58,863 bases of DNA from Yinghuangia elevatio (lineage in GTDB: Bacteria > Actinomycetota > Actinomycetes > Streptomycetales > Streptomycetaceae), in the NCBI RefSeq assembly GCF_040649515.1, contig NZ_JBEZFP010000045.1, positions 1-58,863 of the forward strand, read 5' to 3'. The notes beneath the pieces are model-generated. The model saw nothing but the letters and a program-made list of their open reading frames with translations, was not told the DNA's origin and made no database searches. The position numbers were made by a program, and so were the translations under genes. Below are positions 7,861-15,825 of the stretch, in pieces. Within the stretch, counting starts at the first letter, position 1, and each line of letters starts with the position of its first letter.

Positions 7861-8588
7861 GCGCAGGCACGGCGTTGTACGAAACCGAGGTCGTCCACGT
7901 ACGCAGGGAGCACTTCGTACGCGCCTTCCGCAACCGCGGCTACACGTGGCTGGTCGATCTCGACGACCCGCCGGAACTTCCCTGGTGGCTGAGGCCGTTC
8001 GTACGCTTCGAGGCACGCGACCACCTGGGCGACCCGACCCGCTCGATCCGCGCGAACGTCGACGCGTGGCTCGCGCAGGAGGGCGTCGAACTGGACGGTG
8101 GCCACGTCCTCATGCTGGCGAACGCCCGCGTACTGGGCTACGTCTTCAATCCTCTGACCCTCTACTGGTGCCATCGCCGCGACGGCACCCTCGCGTGCGT
8201 CATCGCCGAGGTCCACAACACCTACGGGCAGCGCCATCCCTACCTGCTCTTTCCGGATGCGACCGGGCGCGCGCGGGCGGCGAAGTCGTTCTACGTGTCC
8301 CCGTTCCTCGAGGTCGACGGCGTGTACGAGTTGCACGTACCCGAACCCGCGGCCCGTCTCGACATCGCGGTCACCCTACGGCGTGACGACCGGGTCGCGT
8401 TCACCGCGCGGTGGCGGGGGCGACGCCGCCCCGTCGGCACACGCGGCCTGGTCCGCCTGCTGCTTCGCCATCCGTTGATGCCCCACCAAGTCGCACTCGG
8501 TATCCGCAGGCACGGCATCGCGCTGTGGCTCCGCCGCGTACCTGTGGTCGCCCGGGAGCCGCTCCCGTGTGCGCGGGCACGACGGTGA
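7857..8588 (+). CDS. DUF1365 family protein
   Basis: A 243-residue DUF1365 protein. Family signatures include TALYETEVVHVRREHFVRAF at the N-terminus, GDPTRSIRANVDAWLAQEG, NARVLGYVFNPLTLYWCHR and VIAEVHNTYGQRHPYLL. The protein is the constant partner of the preceding FAD oxidoreductase and is thought to work on membrane lipids, though its chemistry is not established. A GTG start is used because it overlaps the FAD gene stop by four bases (GTGA). In the related mycobacterial and proteobacterial clusters a cyclopropane-fatty-acid-synthase-like methyltransferase follows; here an SRPBCC gene follows instead. Confidence 0.92.
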   Translation: MSAGTALYETEVVHVRREHFVRAFRNRGYTWLVDLDDPPELPWWLRPFVRFEARDHLGDPTRSIRANVDAWLAQEGVELDGGHVLMLANARVLGYVFNPLTLYWCHRRDGTLACVIAEVHNTYGQRHPYLLFPDATGRARAAKSFYVSPFLEVDGVYELHVPEPAARLDIAVTLRRDDRVAFTARWRGRRRPVGTRGLVRLLLRHPLMPHQVALGIRRHGIALWLRRVPVVAREPLPCARARR

Positions 8589-8630
8589 GCGACGACTGGC
8601 CCATATCAAGTTCGAGAGGGAGCCGAATCG

Positions 8631-9068
8631 ATGGTCGACGTACAACGCACCTTCACCATCCCGCGCCCGCTCCACGAAGTGGTGGCCTATCTGCGGGACT
8701 TCGCCAACGCCGTCTACTGGGACCCCGGGACCCGCCGGTGCACGCGCATCGACTCAGGCCCCGTGCGGGAAGGATCCCGGTGGCGCAGCGTCTCCGAGTT
8801 CCGCGGGAAGCCCACGGAATTGGAGTACGAGTTGAGCCGCGCCGAGCCGACCCGGCTGACGTTCGTCGGCACCAACAAGACCGCCACCTCCACCGACGAT
8901 CTCACGTTCGTGCCGCGTGGGGAATCCACCGAGGTCACGTACCGGGCCCACGTGCGCTTCCACGGCTTGGCCCGCCTCGCCGACCCGTTCCTCCGGCGCG
9001 AGTTCGAACGCCTCGGTGACGAACTGGTCCAGACCATGCCGCGCGCCGTGACGGGCCATCAGGGCTGA
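8631..9068 (+). CDS. SRPBCC (START/Bet v1-like) ligand-binding protein
   Basis: A 145-residue polyketide-cyclase/dehydrase-like protein. It begins VDVQRTFTIPRPLHEVVAYL and continues DFANAVYWDPGTRRCTRIDS, matching the first strand and the two short helices of the SRPBCC fold. The later strands read EVTYRAHVRFHGLARLADPF. Such proteins form a deep hydrophobic pocket that holds lipids or polyketides. It is the last gene of the hydrolase/FAD/DUF1365 operon, 42 bases after DUF1365, and faces the end of the anti-sigma gene. In this setting it may bind the lipid substrate or product of the FAD/DUF1365 pair; that is inferred. Confidence 0.85.
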   Translation: MVDVQRTFTIPRPLHEVVAYLRDFANAVYWDPGTRRCTRIDSGPVREGSRWRSVSEFRGKPTELEYELSRAEPTRLTFVGTNKTATSTDDLTFVPRGESTEVTYRAHVRFHGLARLADPFLRREFERLGDELVQTMPRAVTGHQG

Positions 9069-9132
9069 GGTGCCTCGCCGCAATCCCCAGATTGTGGCCG
9101 TTCGGCGATCAGTCCGGCAATCAGCTGGGAGT

Positions 9133-9975
9133 TCAGCTGGGCAGGGTCCCGCGTACCACGCTGTTGCCGGAGTGTTCGGGTGAGCCGTTGTACTGCTGCA
9201 CAGACACGTCCACGACCGGGTAGCCGTCGAGGTCGAGGTTCGCGGGCAGGTCGAAGGTGGCTTCCCCTCCGACGGGCAGGATGCCGACGGCAATCATGTT
9301 CTTCGCGTCGCGGTCCAGGAGCCAGACCTCGTAGAAGCCGGGCTGGGGCGTAAGGCCGGATACGCGGACCACGAGGCGTCGTCCGGCTTCACCGCCGGTA
9401 GTGGTGTCGACGAATGCGGCGCCGGCCGCCTGGTGCGTGGGCAGTGGATCCAGCCGCGTCTCGGCATCCACGCGCGCACGTGGAGACTCGTCCTCGTCCG
9501 TCGCCCAGAGCGTGCCGCCGACCCCGGCGGCGGCACCGATCACCGCGGCCGAGGCTGCCAGGGCCAGCGACTTCCGCAGCCGAAACCAGGGTCCCCCGGT
9601 ACGCACGGCACCCTCGGGCCCCTCCGCCGGGCCGGCGCCGCGGTCGGCAGGTGCCTCCTCCGCGGGCACGGACGGGTCGGGCGCGGACGGGTCGAGCGCG
9701 GACGGGTCGAGCATGGACGGGTCGGACTCGGAAGGACCGGGCACGGACAGGTCGCCGTCGAAGTCGAGTTCGTCGGCGATGCGCCGCCAGAGCCGCGCGG
9801 GCGGAGGGGACGGTTCGTCCTCGGGGCGGATCTGCCGCCCGGCCCGCACGACGGCCCGCAGCTGGTCGAGTTCGGCTCCACAGACCGGGCAGGCGGCGAT
9901 GTGCGCACGGTCCGTCTCGGGCACCTGTTCACCGAGTGCGGCCAACGCGAGTGTCCCGGGGTCACTGTGATTCAT
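9133..9975 (-). CDS. Anti-sigma factor, RskA-like, zinc-binding membrane protein
   Basis: A 280-residue protein with three parts. Residues 1-40 form an anti-sigma (ZAS) domain with the zinc motif HIAACPVC (His-x3-Cys-x2-Cys). A linker follows with a DPSx-type repeat (four to five copies, about residues 84-105). One membrane span SLALAASAAVIGAAAGVGG lies near residue 140. The external part, with GFYEVWLLD and the strands after it, matches the RskA C-terminal domain. It would hold the neighbouring sigma factor at the membrane until proteolysis frees it. Its start overlaps the sigma gene by 14 bases, the standard arrangement for a sigma/anti-sigma pair made in equal amounts. Confidence 0.9.
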   Translation of the reverse strand: MNHSDPGTLALAALGEQVPETDRAHIAACPVCGAELDQLRAVVRAGRQIRPEDEPSPPPARLWRRIADELDFDGDLSVPGPSESDPSMLDPSALDPSAPDPSVPAEEAPADRGAGPAEGPEGAVRTGGPWFRLRKSLALAASAAVIGAAAGVGGTLWATDEDESPRARVDAETRLDPLPTHQAAGAAFVDTTTGGEAGRRLVVRVSGLTPQPGFYEVWLLDRDAKNMIAVGILPVGGEATFDLPANLDLDGYPVVDVSVQQYNGSPEHSGNSVVRGTLPS

Positions 9976-10564
9976 CGTCCACCTCCTCCATTCGGCCCCG
10001 TAGGCGGCCGAGGCCGCGTCTGATGTGGCTCTTGACCGTGCCGAGCGGCAGGCCGAGGCGTTCCGCGATCTGCTTGTGCGTCAGGTCGCCGAAGAACGCC
10101 ATCTGCAGGATGCGCCGCTGGGGCTGCCCGAGCCGCGCGAGTTCGTCGGCGACCACGACCCGCTCCACGACCCCGGAGTCGTGGGAGGGCTCCGGGTCCG
10201 AGACCGGCTCGGCGTCGGTGGGACGCGCACGCCGCGCGCGGGCGGCGCAGGCGTCCGCGACACGGTGCCGGGCAATGCCCACCAGCCATCCGGGCAGCGA
10301 CCCGGCCTCGGGGCTGTAGGTGGCACGCCCGCGCCACGCGGAGACGAACACCTGCTGCGTGACGTCCTCGGCTTCGGTCCGGTCGCCGAGGGTACGTGCG
10401 CACAACGTGTACACGAAAGCGCCCCATCGCCGGTACACCTCGGCGAACGCCGCCTTGTCGCCGTCCGCGAAGGCTTTGGCGACGTCGGAGTCGTCGAGGT
10501 GTTCCACGGCGGAAAGCCTAGTGGCCAGGACCGCGGATCCGGGGAAGCCTGTGTCGGTGTTCAT
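9962..10564 (-). CDS. ECF RNA polymerase sigma factor, SigK-like
   Basis: A 200-residue group IV sigma factor. Region 2 covers about residues 35-100, with FAEVYRRWGAFVYTLCARTL and RTEAEDVTQQVFVSAWRGRA, which contact the -10 element. Region 4 covers about residues 135-195, with LGQPQRRILQMAFFGDLTHK and QIAERLGLPLGTVKSHIRRG, the helix-turn-helix for the -35 element. The ATG overlaps the sortase stop by four bases and its end overlaps the anti-sigma start. Similarity to SigK is inferred from the RskA-like partner and the FAD/DUF1365 neighbours. The likely targets are its own operon and possibly the facing operon. Confidence 0.9.
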   Translation of the reverse strand: MNTDTGFPGSAVLATRLSAVEHLDDSDVAKAFADGDKAAFAEVYRRWGAFVYTLCARTLGDRTEAEDVTQQVFVSAWRGRATYSPEAGSLPGWLVGIARHRVADACAARARRARPTDAEPVSDPEPSHDSGVVERVVVADELARLGQPQRRILQMAFFGDLTHKQIAERLGLPLGTVKSHIRRGLGRLRGRMEEVDDESQ

Positions 10565-11400
10565 GCGTTCTCCGGCACAGAGGTGACCACAAGGTTGGCC
10601 TGGTAGCCGCCGGCCGACCGGTCGTACGCGCCGGCGCAGGTCACCAGCACAAGCTGATGCGGCCCGTCACGCCGGAAGATCGCCGGGCCCGGGAGAGCCC
10701 CCTTCGGCACCGTCTCGACCCGAACGACCCGGTACACGAGCGGCGGCGCGGTGCCGCGCTGTACGGAGACGCGCAGGCCGGGGGCCGCACGTTCGAGCCC
10801 GGCGAACTCGCCGATGCGGCCGTCCGCGGTGTCGACGTGTCCGACCAGCACGGCTGATCCGGCCGGGGCGCCGGGCGGCGGGCCGAACCGGTACCAGCCG
10901 ACGGTGCCGCCATCGGGCGGCACTTCCACCTGACCGTCCGGGGCGACCCCGACGGGCACCACCGGAGCGGACAGGTCCAGCGCGGAGACACTCACCGCCG
11001 TCGGAATCCGGGTACTCGATCCGGCGTCGCCGGGCAGAGGCGACGTGGCGGTCGTGTCGCCCGGTCCCGGGGCCGGCGCCCCCGCTTCCGGCCCTGCCGA
11101 CGCCGCCGGCTCAGCCGTGTCGGCCGCGGCCGTCGCGGCCGTCTCGCCGGCGGTCAACGTGGGGACGCCCGTCCCGGTGCCCGCGCCGGTGCTTGTGCCG
11201 GCGACGGTGCCGCAGGCGGCGAGGACGCAACTCGTCGCCGCCAGGCACCACATCAGCGCCGCACGCCGACGACGGGGCCACTTGCCCCGCCTCTCGGCGA
11301 ACGCCGTGGCGGGCTTGCCGAGGGCGGGCCCGCCGAAGGCGCCCTTGCCGAACGTGCATCCGGTCCGCCGAGTGGCTGCGTCCTGCGCCGCTCGCGACAC
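10561..11400 (-). CDS. Class F sortase
   Basis: A 279-residue sortase. A basic stretch (WPRRRRAALM) leads into a hydrophobic signal CLAATSCVLAACGTVAG (about 52-68), where AAC could even act as a lipobox. A long Ala/Gly/Pro/Thr linker of about 70 residues follows. The catalytic domain runs from about 132 to the end: the active His lies in AVLVGHVDTADG (His188) and the active Cys in LVLVTCAGAYD (Cys255). The Arg expected about 12 residues after Cys is Gln here; the only nearby Arg is six residues after it. The GTG at 11400 has AGGAGG six bases upstream. It would join sorting-signal proteins to the wall. It lies between the DUF4397 gene and the sigma gene in one operon. Confidence 0.88.
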   Translation of the reverse strand: MSRAAQDAATRRTGCTFGKGAFGGPALGKPATAFAERRGKWPRRRRAALMWCLAATSCVLAACGTVAGTSTGAGTGTGVPTLTAGETAATAAADTAEPAASAGPEAGAPAPGPGDTTATSPLPGDAGSSTRIPTAVSVSALDLSAPVVPVGVAPDGQVEVPPDGGTVGWYRFGPPPGAPAGSAVLVGHVDTADGRIGEFAGLERAAPGLRVSVQRGTAPPLVYRVVRVETVPKGALPGPAIFRRDGPHQLVLVTCAGAYDRSAGGYQANLVVTSVPENA

Positions 11401-11501
11401 GGCAACCTCCTGAGCGTCCGAGAGGTGGTACGGCCCGCGAGAACGCGACGGACTCGCGTGATGCCGCCACGGGCGGGCCGTTGACCGGTGGCCGTCGGTG
11501 G

Positions 11502-12395
11502 TCAGTTCCGGCGGTTCGCGACGACGCGGTAGCCGCCCGCGGCCAGGCCCAGTGCTCCGGCCGCCGCCAGGCCGATCGCCCAGGCCGGTGCTCCGCCGCC
11601 GTCGTCGGTGCGGGCGTTCGCGGCGGCGCCGGATCCGCCCGCCGGGACGCCGCCCGGCGCGGAGTGCAGGCCGGTGATCGCCTGTGTCTTCAACGCCAGG
11701 GTCTTGTCGGCGGCGCTGCCGTAGGCGTAGACGACGGTGTTCGTGCCTTCCGCGAGGTTGAGGTCCGCCGGGCCCAGCGCCACGGTCGAGGTGCCCGCGA
11801 GGGTCACGTCCGCCTTGATCATGCCGGCGTCGACCTCCCCCTTGGCTTCCTTGGGGTTGGTCAGACCGGTGAACACCGGCGTGCCGTTGGCGCGTACGTC
11901 GACGGCGGGTGCCGCGGCGACGTGCCGGACGGTCACCCGGGCCTTGCCCGCGGCCACCGGCGCGGTGTCGTTGACGAACGCGGAGAGCATCGGTGCGCCG
12001 TTCGCATCCAGGTGCGCCACCAGGGTGGCGTTGGCTCCGGCGGGTACCTCGACCTGCTTCTGCAGGGCGGGTGTGCCGTTCGGGCCTTCGTTGTCCTTGA
12101 ACACCTTGATGTCGTAGCTGCCCGCCGGGAGTTCCTGCGGGTCGGTGAGCGTACCGGGCTTGAAGTCCGGCAGGAGTTGCTGCCCATTGGCGTACACGTC
12201 GACGGTCAGGCCGGGGATGCCGTGCAGGACCGACACAGTCGCCTCGTCGGCGGCCTGCGCAGGGGCGGCCGCGAGGGCCATGGAGGATGCGCACAGCGCC
12301 CCGACGCCCAGTGCCGCGACGGCGCGGCGCCGTCCGGTCATCAGGACGCGGCGTCCCGTGGGTGTGACGTCGGCGGTGAACAGGTTGGTATCCAT
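11502..12395 (-). CDS. DUF4397 domain secreted protein with C-terminal membrane anchor
   Basis: A 297-residue exported protein. A twin-arginine-like start (GRRRAVAALGVGALCASS) leads to an AQA-A signal peptidase site near residue 48. Two DUF4397 units follow: VSVLHGIPGLTVDVYANGQQ with LLPDFKPG, then VTVRHVAAAPAVDVRANGTP with VFTGLTNP. A Gly/Ala linker and one membrane helix AWAIGLAAAGALGLAAGGY end in a short basic tail VVANRRN. This is the layout of a wall-sorted protein but without an LPXTG or LAXTG motif, so membrane anchoring is the safer call. It is the first gene of the sortase/sigma/anti-sigma operon and is a likely main product of that sigma factor. Confidence 0.85.
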   Translation of the reverse strand: MDTNLFTADVTPTGRRVLMTGRRRAVAALGVGALCASSMALAAAPAQAADEATVSVLHGIPGLTVDVYANGQQLLPDFKPGTLTDPQELPAGSYDIKVFKDNEGPNGTPALQKQVEVPAGANATLVAHLDANGAPMLSAFVNDTAPVAAGKARVTVRHVAAAPAVDVRANGTPVFTGLTNPKEAKGEVDAGMIKADVTLAGTSTVALGPADLNLAEGTNTVVYAYGSAADKTLALKTQAITGLHSAPGGVPAGGSGAAANARTDDGGGAPAWAIGLAAAGALGLAAGGYRVVANRRN

Positions 12396-12437
12396 GAGGC
12401 TCTCCAGGTCTTTTGCGTGCTGAAGCCTTCACCTGTC

Positions 12438-12465
12438 CTTCCGTGACAAAAGCTCTCCTGGATGC
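12438..12465 (-). promoter_or_regulatory. Possible ECF-sigma promoter ahead of the DUF4397 gene
   Basis: On the minus strand GCATCC and CGGAAG are separated by exactly 16 bases, about 43 bases before the ATG at 12395. Mycobacterial SigK promoters have CCATCC and a CGAAT-like -10 at this spacing, so the -35 matches in five of six positions while the -10 is a poor match. It is suggestive only. Confidence 0.3.
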
Positions 12466-12531
12466 ACCTGACGCACGATTGCCCGGGCAGCCCGCACAGC
12501 GGCGTGCCGAGCGCGTGCGGAGGCAGCCCGT

Positions 12532-13521
12532 TCAGATGTGGTCGGAAATGCCTGCCCGTTCGGCCAAGGCAGCCACGTGGTCCCACAATTCGCGCCGCGC
12601 CTGCGGACGGTCGCGGCCGGCGCCGAGCAGGTACGTCGTGGGCCTCGGCCTGCGGTCCTGCCACAGCAGCCCGGTGGTATCGACCGCATCAGGAGCCGAG
12701 CCCAGCCACACGATGGTGTCGGCGCCCTGCTCCGCGTCGCGGATGACGGGGCGGGTGACTTTCCGGAACACCGGCATCCAGGTGCGGACGCCCTTCGTGT
12801 CGGCCCACCCGGGGTGCATGGCGTGGACATGCACCCCATGCGGGGCAAGCCGCTGCGCCCATTCCTCGGTGAGAATCACTTCGGCGCGCTTCGTACGGGC
12901 GTAGAACTTCTTCGGCGAGTACGCCGAGTTCGCGGACTCCGGGTCCCCGACCGGCAGTCGCTGCGCGTACTGGCCGCCGGACGTGACGTTGACGACGCGG
13001 GACGGAGCCGCCGCCCGCAGCAGCGGCAGCAGGGCAGCCGTCAGCACCCACGGCGCCAGCACGTGCGTGGCGAAGTTCAGTTCGACGCCGTCAGCGCTGT
13101 ACGTCCGCTCGTCGGGCATCACGCCCGCGTTGTTGACCAGCACGTCGAGCTGCTCTTCCGCACCGAGGAACCTGTCCGTGAAGGAGCGCAGTTCCTCCAG
13201 GCTGCCGACATCACACGCGACCGGACGCACGTCGCCGGTCACCTTGCCGCGCGCAGTCGCCCTCACCTGCCGCACGGCGTCCTCCGCACGGTCGGGCGTA
13301 CGACCCAGTACCCGCACGGACGCCCCGAGTTCGGCAAAACCGACCGCGGCGGCAAGCCCGATCCCCGAGGCGGCTCCCGTGACCAGCACGACCTTGCCGT
13401 CCATGCGCGCGCCGTCCGCCGGCCACCCCGGCAGGCGCCTACGCAGGTGATATCCCGGGGTTCCGTAGCCGAGCACGATCGTGCGATCCAGCGTCAAGTC
13501 GACCAGCGACGCGAGGTTCAT
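12532..13521 (-). CDS. Short-chain dehydrogenase/reductase, DHRS12-like
   Basis: A 329-residue SDR enzyme. After an N-terminal extension of about 35 residues (YGTPGYHLRRRLPGWP) comes the cofactor site VVLVTGAASGIGLAAAVGFA (TGxxxGIG). NNAGVMPDERTYSADGVELN then follows, and the catalytic centre is a Ser in VVNVTSGGQY plus YARTKRAEV (YxxxK). The N-terminal extension and C-terminal segment resemble the DHRS12-type actinobacterial group. The ATG at 13521 (MNLASLVDL) is chosen over a GTG eight codons upstream because family members start with a similar hydrophobic segment. The enzyme would oxidise or reduce an alcohol or ketone with NAD(P)(H); the substrate is unknown. No operon partner is evident. 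Confidence 0.88.
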   Translation of the reverse strand: MNLASLVDLTLDRTIVLGYGTPGYHLRRRLPGWPADGARMDGKVVLVTGAASGIGLAAAVGFAELGASVRVLGRTPDRAEDAVRQVRATARGKVTGDVRPVACDVGSLEELRSFTDRFLGAEEQLDVLVNNAGVMPDERTYSADGVELNFATHVLAPWVLTAALLPLLRAAAPSRVVNVTSGGQYAQRLPVGDPESANSAYSPKKFYARTKRAEVILTEEWAQRLAPHGVHVHAMHPGWADTKGVRTWMPVFRKVTRPVIRDAEQGADTIVWLGSAPDAVDTTGLLWQDRRPRPTTYLLGAGRDRPQARRELWDHVAALAERAGISDHI

Positions 13522-13617
13522 GGGCACCCGATTACCCCCGCGCACCCAGGAGAAACCGCCTCCCGAAGGCGAGGCTCGGCGGGGTGGGACGGCGTCAGTG
13601 TCTCTCGGCCGCGAATC

Positions 13618-15468
13618 TCATGTTCCGCAGCCGTCCGGGACGAAGTAACTGGAGGTGATCCGGTAGACCCCGGGGCGCGAAGCGGTCAGTTGTATCCACG
13701 GGCCGCTCGCGCGCAGGCAGGCGCCGTCGGCGTACAGCCAACGCGAGTAGGCGGCACGCACGGTGACCGTTCCCGGGCGGGGCATGTTGAGCACGATGTC
13801 GGCGTCGCCGGCGCGGAGCACCTCGGCGGGGGCGCTGGCCAGCGGCACGGCGTCCCGGACGCGGAAGACGGTCCAGTAGGCGTCGTTCCAGACCGGCTCC
13901 AGCCAGGAACTCAGGCGGCCGGACCGGATCAATGCGGCCTCGGTCCTGGCGTAGCCGTCCGGTGGAGCGTGCGGCAGGACGACATAGCCGACCGCCCACT
14001 CGTTCAGCCACGCCCGATAGCTCGCCTCGTGGAGCTCCTCGGAGTAGAACAACCGGCCGCGCTCCATGTCGAGTTGGCGGTTCCAGCCGCGTACCGCCTG
14101 GAAATGCCGGGCGAACACCGGCGCCTCGCGGTGCGAGCCGGTGGGGACCACTTCGACACGGCCGCGGTACGCGCCCAGCCGGTCCAATTCGGCGATGACG
14201 CCGGCGGTGTGCCGCGACCAGCCCGGCACCTCGGTATGCGACTCCACGTCTCTGGCGGTCGCAACCACCGTCCAGATCACGCACATCGCCAGCCCCGCGG
14301 CACAAAAGCGTGTGCGGTACGACGCGTCACCACCGACTCGGAGCAAGGACCTCCGAGGATGCGGGCTTCGCCGTCGCCGCTCGAACCAGATTGCGAGCAG
14401 CGCGGGCGCGCCGAAAAGCGCGGCCAGGCGCTCGACGTTGGTGCCCACCGGCGACGGAATCAGCCAGGTCAGCACCACACCGACGGCGTAGACCGCGGCG
14501 CCGGCCCGCAGCACGCGCCAGTCGCGCGGTGCCGCCAACGCCACCACCACCCCGGCCAGGGCAGGCAAGATGATCCGCTCGGCCCCCATGGGCTGTTGGC
14601 CGTGGGACGGGAACAGCGCGCTCACCAACCCGCCGACCACTCCTGTCGGTACGGTCAGGGCCAGGCCTGTCGCCCACTGCCGGTCGAGCAGGAACCCCGC
14701 GCCCGCCACGAGAAGGAACAGGCCGGCCACGGGGCTGAACAGCACGGTCAGCGCCGTCCCCACGACCCCCGCGACGACCCGCCACACAGGTGTACGCCGC
14801 ACCATGAGGACCAGCAAGGTGCCCAGCGCGCTTGCGACACCGAGAGCGAACGTGGCGCGGCCCGAGACGACGTTCGCCCACAGCGCCAGCGCCCCTGCCA
14901 GCACCGGCCACGTCGGCACGTTCCGGGTGGTACGCACCAACAGCGCGGCCAGCAGCCAGGTAGCGGTCAACCCACTGAGGGCGGCAAGGGTGCGGACTCC
15001 GAGCAACGCCATCAGCGGCGGCGAGAGGACGCTGTAGCTGCCGACGTGGATCCCGCCGTACCAGAACAGGCCGTACGGGGTGCCCGGATGCCGTACCGCG
15101 AACTCCGCCCACGAGTACTGAGCCGCGAGATCACCGCCACCGGTGGCCAGCAGCAGGCCCCATCCCACGTACAGAGGCAATGCGAGCACAACCGCCACAT
15201 GGCATATCCGCCACCGGGAGGGGGAGACGCCGGACGGCTTCGCGGGCTCGGGGTCCCCGCCGAGACGCGCACTGGACGCGCCGCCACGCGCGCTGGGCAC
15301 CTGGCCCAGGCGACCACCGAGCCGTTCGCCGGATGCGGCGCCGACAAGCGCCGTCGCGGTGCGGCCGCCCTCGCCTCCGAACGCCGACCGACGCGGGACC
15401 GGTCCCCACCTCCGGCGACGCGGTCGTGCGAAACGATCCTGGCCGACGCCCCCGCGCGGCTCGCTCAT
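13618..15468 (-). CDS. Large polytopic membrane protein, function unknown
   Basis: A 616-residue protein. Residues 1-85 are basic and disordered. Then come about ten membrane helices (first near VAVVLALPLYVGWGLLLATG, later VVAGVVGTALTVLFSPVAGL and LAGVVVALAA). A soluble C-terminal domain of about 190 residues starts after the last helix (CVIWTVVATARDVESHTEVP). Short motifs such as HVGSYSVLSPPLMALLG between helices suggest an extracytoplasmic loop. The layout resembles actinobacterial membrane glycosyltransferase-like or lipid-processing proteins, but no catalytic motif is recognised. The ATG at 15468 is chosen over one at 15531 because GAGGAA lies eight bases upstream. It is likely a stand-alone gene. 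Confidence 0.75.
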   Translation of the reverse strand: MSEPRGGVGQDRFARPRRRRWGPVPRRSAFGGEGGRTATALVGAASGERLGGRLGQVPSARGGASSARLGGDPEPAKPSGVSPSRWRICHVAVVLALPLYVGWGLLLATGGGDLAAQYSWAEFAVRHPGTPYGLFWYGGIHVGSYSVLSPPLMALLGVRTLAALSGLTATWLLAALLVRTTRNVPTWPVLAGALALWANVVSGRATFALGVASALGTLLVLMVRRTPVWRVVAGVVGTALTVLFSPVAGLFLLVAGAGFLLDRQWATGLALTVPTGVVGGLVSALFPSHGQQPMGAERIILPALAGVVVALAAPRDWRVLRAGAAVYAVGVVLTWLIPSPVGTNVERLAALFGAPALLAIWFERRRRSPHPRRSLLRVGGDASYRTRFCAAGLAMCVIWTVVATARDVESHTEVPGWSRHTAGVIAELDRLGAYRGRVEVVPTGSHREAPVFARHFQAVRGWNRQLDMERGRLFYSEELHEASYRAWLNEWAVGYVVLPHAPPDGYARTEAALIRSGRLSSWLEPVWNDAYWTVFRVRDAVPLASAPAEVLRAGDADIVLNMPRPGTVTVRAAYSRWLYADGACLRASGPWIQLTASRPGVYRITSSYFVPDGCGT

Positions 15469-15825
15469 GACAGGTTCCTCACAGGCACAACTGGGCTCCG
15501 CAACCGCTGGACGGATGCGGAGCCTGCTCAAGCATCAGGATGACGCATGAAGACTATTTGGCAACGCGCGCTGCGGGGCGCCCGGGGGCGGACCGGGCTC
15601 GATCAAGAGGCGGCCGGCGGCTGTGCCGGGACGCCGCCGCTCGGGCGGCAAGGGTCAAGAACCAGCCGGGTCCAGCCCGATGGACCTCATCGGCCGCCGA
15701 CGGCCCCAAGAACAAGAATGACGGGACGCGAGGCGGCAAGTCCGGCGAACAGACCGGCAAACCTGTGAAACAGCGCCGCCCGATCACGACTGCGCATAGC
15801 AGCAATATCGGGGTAGTTGGCGCTC
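15469..15825. other. Intergenic region, no gene supported
   Basis: About 357 bases between the divergent membrane-protein gene and the DUF72 gene. Several frames are open but all are Arg/Pro/Ala-rich shadows without a ribosome binding site. No operator or hairpin was noticed. Confidence 0.45.

Noticed and set aside
12538..15543. 1001-codon plus-strand frame
   Set aside because: It runs antisense across the dehydrogenase and the membrane-protein genes; composition (Gln/Arg/His) is that of a shadow.
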